A stretch of 64,000 bases of DNA, taken from positions 1-64,000 of the forward strand of contig NZ_JAFLHG010000003.1 of NCBI RefSeq assembly GCF_018717645.1, read 5' to 3'. Source of the stretch: Microbacterium flavum (lineage in GTDB: Bacteria; Actinomycetota; Actinomycetes; Actinomycetales; Microbacteriaceae). A program made the translations under genes and the position numbers. Positions within the stretch are counted from its first letter, which is position 1, and every line of letters begins with the position of its first letter. The notes beneath the pieces are model-generated. The model had not been told where the DNA came from. It ran no database searches and saw only the letters and a program-made list of their open reading frames with translations. Of this stretch, positions 61,393 through 64,000 are shown piece after piece.

Positions 61393-64000
61393 TCACCCCG
61401 TGTTCTGCAGCCCCGCCGAGACGCCCGACACCGAGAGCAGCAGCAGCCGCTGCCACTGCGGCAGATCGGCCTCCGCCACCTCGCCTGAGCGCAGGGCCCG
61501 AAGCGCGCGCATCTGCAGCAGCGAGAGCGCGTCGACGTAGGGGCTGCGCATCTTCACCGCGCGCTGGAGCACGGGCTTGTTCGCGAGCAGGCCGTCGCCG
61601 CCGGCGATCCGGATGACCCAGTCCTGCGTGAGGCGCATCTCATCGATGACGAGATCGGCGAGGTCGTCGCGGTCGCCGAGGTCGAGGTAACGTCGCGCGA
61701 TGCGCACATCGGCCTTCGCGAGGCTCATCCCGACGTTGTCGATCACCGTGCGGAAGAGCGGCCATTCGTCGTAGGCGCGACGCAGGACCTCGGCGTCGCC
61801 GACCGCCGCGAGTGCCGTGCCGAGGCCGAACCAGCCGGCGAGGTTGATGCGGGCCTGGGACCAGGCGAACACCCACGGGATGGCGCGGAGGTCTTCGAGG
61901 GACTCCACCGACAGCCCGCGGCGCGCGGGGCGCGAGCCGAGCGCGAGGAGCCCGATCTCCTCCATGGGCGTGACGGTCGCGAACCACTGCGCGAATCCCT
62001 CCGCCTTCACGAGCGAGAAGAAGCGCTCGCGTGAGGCGACGTCCATCGTGGCCGCGACGTCCGCGTAGCGGTCGGCCGCGTCGCTGTTGCGCTTCTCGAT
62101 CGACGGCGCGGAGGCCAGGAGCACCGCCGCGGCGACCTGATCGATGTGCCGCATCGCGATGCTCGGGTCGCCGTAGCGGGCGAAGATGACCTCGCCCTGC
62201 TCGGTGAGCTTGAAGCGCCCGTCGACGGAATGCGGCGGCTGGGCCAGGATCGCGGAGTTGGCGGGGCCGCCGCCGCGGCCGAGCGCTCCGCCACGCCCGT
62301 GGAAGAGGGTCAGCGCGATGCCGGCATCCTGCGCCCACGCGGCGATCTTCGCCTGCGCCTCGTAGAGGGCGAGGTTCGCGGCGACGGGTCCGACGTCCTT
62401 CGAGGAGTCGGAGTACCCGAGCATGACCTCGAGGCGGCGGTCCGTGGCATCCAGCCTGCTCGCGAAGTCGGGGTGCGTGACGATCTCGGCCATGATCCCG
62501 GGGGCGGCCTGCAGATCGGCGAACGTCTCGAACAGGGGGATGACATCGAGAACGGGCGGCGTTCCGCCGGGGCCCACCGCGTGGCGCGCGAGGGCGTGGA
62601 CGGTCGCGAGATCGTCGGCCGACTGGGTGAAGGACACGATGTAGCGGCCCGCGGCATCCGGACCGTACCGGTGCTGGATCTGCGCGATCGTGCGGAAGAC
62701 CTCGAGCACCTCTTCGGCCTGCGTGCTGAGCGCGTCGCCCGCCTCGCATTCGGCGAGGACCTTCGCGTGCACGGCGGAGTGCTGGCGAACCTCGAGCTCG
62801 GCGAGGTGGAACCCGAAGGTCTCGACCTGCCAGATCAGCTGCTGGAGGTGCCCGTACGCCTGGCGCGGGGCGCTCGCCGCGACGAGGGAGTCCTGCACGA
62901 TCCGGAGGTCCTCGAGCAGCTCGCGCGGCTCGCGGTACCCGAGGTCGGCGTCGCGGCGTCGGGTGGCGACGATGCGGCGGGTGAGGAGGAGGAGTGCCCG
63001 CTTGTGCGGTTCGTGCGCGGCACGCTTCGTCGCATCGGCGGCGCCGTCCTCGTCCGCAGCTGCGAGGCGCTGCAGGAGCGCGGTCAGTCCGGCGCTCGGA
63101 GGCGTCGTGTCCTCCGCGAGCGTCAGGGTGTTCGCGATCCGACCGGCGGAGTTGGCGAGGCCGAGGAGCACGTGCTCCGCCGCGATGCCCGCCGCCTTCT
63201 TGGTCACCGATGCCGTGACGAACGGGTTGCCGTCGCGGTCGCCGCCGACCCAGGTGCCGAGGCGGACGAAGGGGCGGATGACGGGCGCGCGGCTGCCCGC
63301 GGCCGGACCCTGCAGGGCGTCGTCGACGCGACGGTAGACGTGCGGCACGGCGGTGTAGAGCGTCTCGTCGAAGACGGCCATGATCGCGCGCACCTCGTCG
63401 ACGGGGGTCGGCTTCTCGGCGCGCAGCGGCGCGGTGCGCCAGAGCGTGTCGACCTCCTCGAGCATGCGGCGCTCGGCGCGGCGCTCGTCCGCGCCTCCCG
63501 CGAGCGCGGCGTCGTGCTCGCCCAGGAGCGCGACGAGGCGCCGGATGCTCGTCGACACGGCGCGGCGGCGTGCCTCGGTGGGGTGTGCGGTGAAGACGGG
63601 GTGGAAGCGGAGATCGCGCAGCCGACGAAGGGCGGTGTCGTCGCCGACCTCGGCGGACAGGCGCACGAAGGCGGCGGCGACCGAGTCGACCGCGTCCTCC
63701 TTGTCGGGGCGGCCGTCGCGCTCGCGCAGCACGCGCACGCGCTGGTGCTCCTCGGCGAGGTTGACGAGGTGGAAATAGACGGTGAAGGCGCGGGCGACTT
63801 CGTCCGCGCGCGCGATCGAGAACGAGTCCGCGATCTCGGCGGCCCGTTCGAACGCCTCGGCGGATTCGTCGGTGTAGGCGGCGATCGTCGCCTGGCGCAG
63901 CCGCTCGACGTCGTCGTACAGGCCGGGGGAGCCGCTCTCGCGCAGGACACGGCCGAGGAGGGCTCCGAGCATGCGCACGTCGGCGCGCATGCGTTCGGGG
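61393..64000 (-). CDS. ppc: Phosphoenolpyruvate carboxylase (5' end outside the window)
   Basis: Carboxylates PEP to oxaloacetate, an anaplerotic step. 865 residues are visible from the Met at 63990, and the frame is open to the right edge, so the true start is probably a few codons beyond. Catalytic His in FTAHPTEARRR (about residue 136), the GYSDSSKDVG segment, the FHGRGGALGRGGGP glycine loop with catalytic Arg, and the invariant C-terminal QNTG are present. Length and architecture fit bacterial PEPC. It is convergent to nothing; its stop at 61393 is 146 nt from the divergent-side neighbour. Confidence 0.96.
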   Translation of the reverse strand, partial: PERMRADVRMLGALLGRVLRESGSPGLYDDVERLRQATIAAYTDESAEAFERAAEIADSFSIARADEVARAFTVYFHLVNLAEEHQRVRVLRERDGRPDKEDAVDSVAAAFVRLSAEVGDDTALRRLRDLRFHPVFTAHPTEARRRAVSTSIRRLVALLGEHDAALAGGADERRAERRMLEEVDTLWRTAPLRAEKPTPVDEVRAIMAVFDETLYTAVPHVYRRVDDALQGPAAGSRAPVIRPFVRLGTWVGGDRDGNPFVTASVTKKAAGIAAEHVLLGLANSAGRIANTLTLAEDTTPPSAGLTALLQRLAAADEDGAADATKRAAHEPHKRALLLLTRRIVATRRRDADLGYREPRELLEDLRIVQDSLVAASAPRQAYGHLQQLIWQVETFGFHLAELEVRQHSAVHAKVLAECEAGDALSTQAEEVLEVFRTIAQIQHRYGPDAAGRYIVSFTQSADDLATVHALARHAVGPGGTPPVLDVIPLFETFADLQAAPGIMAEIVTHPDFASRLDATDRRLEVMLGYSDSSKDVGPVAANLALYEAQAKIAAWAQDAGIALTLFHGRGGALGRGGGPANSAILAQPPHSVDGRFKLTEQGEVIFARYGDPSIAMRHIDQVAAAVLLASAPSIEKRNSDAADRYADVAATMDVASRERFFSLVKAEGFAQWFATVTPMEEIGLLALGSRPARRGLSVESLEDLRAIPWVFAWSQARINLAGWFGLGTALAAVGDAEVLRRAYDEWPLFRTVIDNVGMSLAKADVRIARRYLDLGDRDDLADLVIDEMRLTQDWVIRIAGGDGLLANKPVLQRAVKMRSPYVDALSLLQMRALRALRSGEVAEADLPQWQRLLLLSVSGVSAGLQNTG

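Overview
The window is chromosomal DNA of a very high G+C actinobacterium, most likely a Microbacteriaceae member close to Microbacterium. The evidence is the coproporphyrin-dependent heme gene order with a four-cysteine ferrochelatase, the tRNA-Gln/glmU/prs arrangement, many GTG starts, many -10 hexamers 6-7 nt before a start codon (leaderless mRNAs), and tightly overlapping ATGA/GTGA/TGATG gene junctions. I see no integrase, transposase, prophage, CRISPR array or rRNA. Both ends cut genes: hemG on the left and ppc on the right.

Layout. 1-6654: heme operon hemG-hemQ-hemH-hemC-hemD-hemB-hemL. 6780-11136 (minus): GT2 synthase, HlyD-like protein and GH81 glucanase, a probable beta-glucan production/export operon. 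11327-16888: rsmA and ispE, normally close together, here separated by a phosphodiesterase, a Stealth-type sugar-phosphate transferase and an aldo-keto reductase. 16958-20285: Eis-like acetyltransferase and an ABC-F protein carrying a REP-like scar. 20362-26921: a metal-homeostasis block, with a Fur/Zur-type box, a five-gene nickel/peptide-type ABC transporter that includes an MFS gene, then a His-rich protein with a zinc-type ArsR/SmtB regulator. 26983-29794: a MarR regulator and a sulfane-sulfur operon (CoA-disulfide reductase/rhodanese, Cys-rich peptide, CstR-like repressor) behind a perfect 22-bp palindrome. 29869-32414: tRNA-Gln, glmU, prs. 32470-41785: a CtpF-like P-type ATPase, a flavinylation-dependent electron-transfer operon (FMN lipoprotein, ApbE, NqrB/FNR fusion), a two-component system and CorA. 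41815-53862: sugar-acid metabolism (gnd, GntR, GntP, an IdnO-like SDR, an IdnD-GntK fusion) and an IclR-controlled hydroxyacid cluster. 53847-64000: housekeeping genes (rplY, pth, mfd, ppc) and small envelope proteins.

How the genes work together. The heme operon makes 5-aminolevulinate (hemL), converts it to uroporphyrinogen (hemB, hemC, hemD) and carries the last coproporphyrin-route steps (hemG, hemH, hemQ); hemA and hemE are presumably upstream. The gluconate/idonate genes form a near-complete route: GntP imports the acid, IdnD and the SDR interconvert idonate, 5-ketogluconate and gluconate, the fused kinase makes 6-phosphogluconate, and gnd decarboxylates it to ribulose 5-phosphate.

The least ordinary items are the Zur-box transporter whose first ATPase has lost its P-loop through an apparent internal deletion, the GT2-HlyD-GH81 operon, the flavinylated electron-transfer operon, the dehydrogenase-kinase fusion with a nearby P-loop-dead kinase relative, and the CstR-type persulfide operon. 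All functional calls come from reading motifs and gene context; no database search was run.
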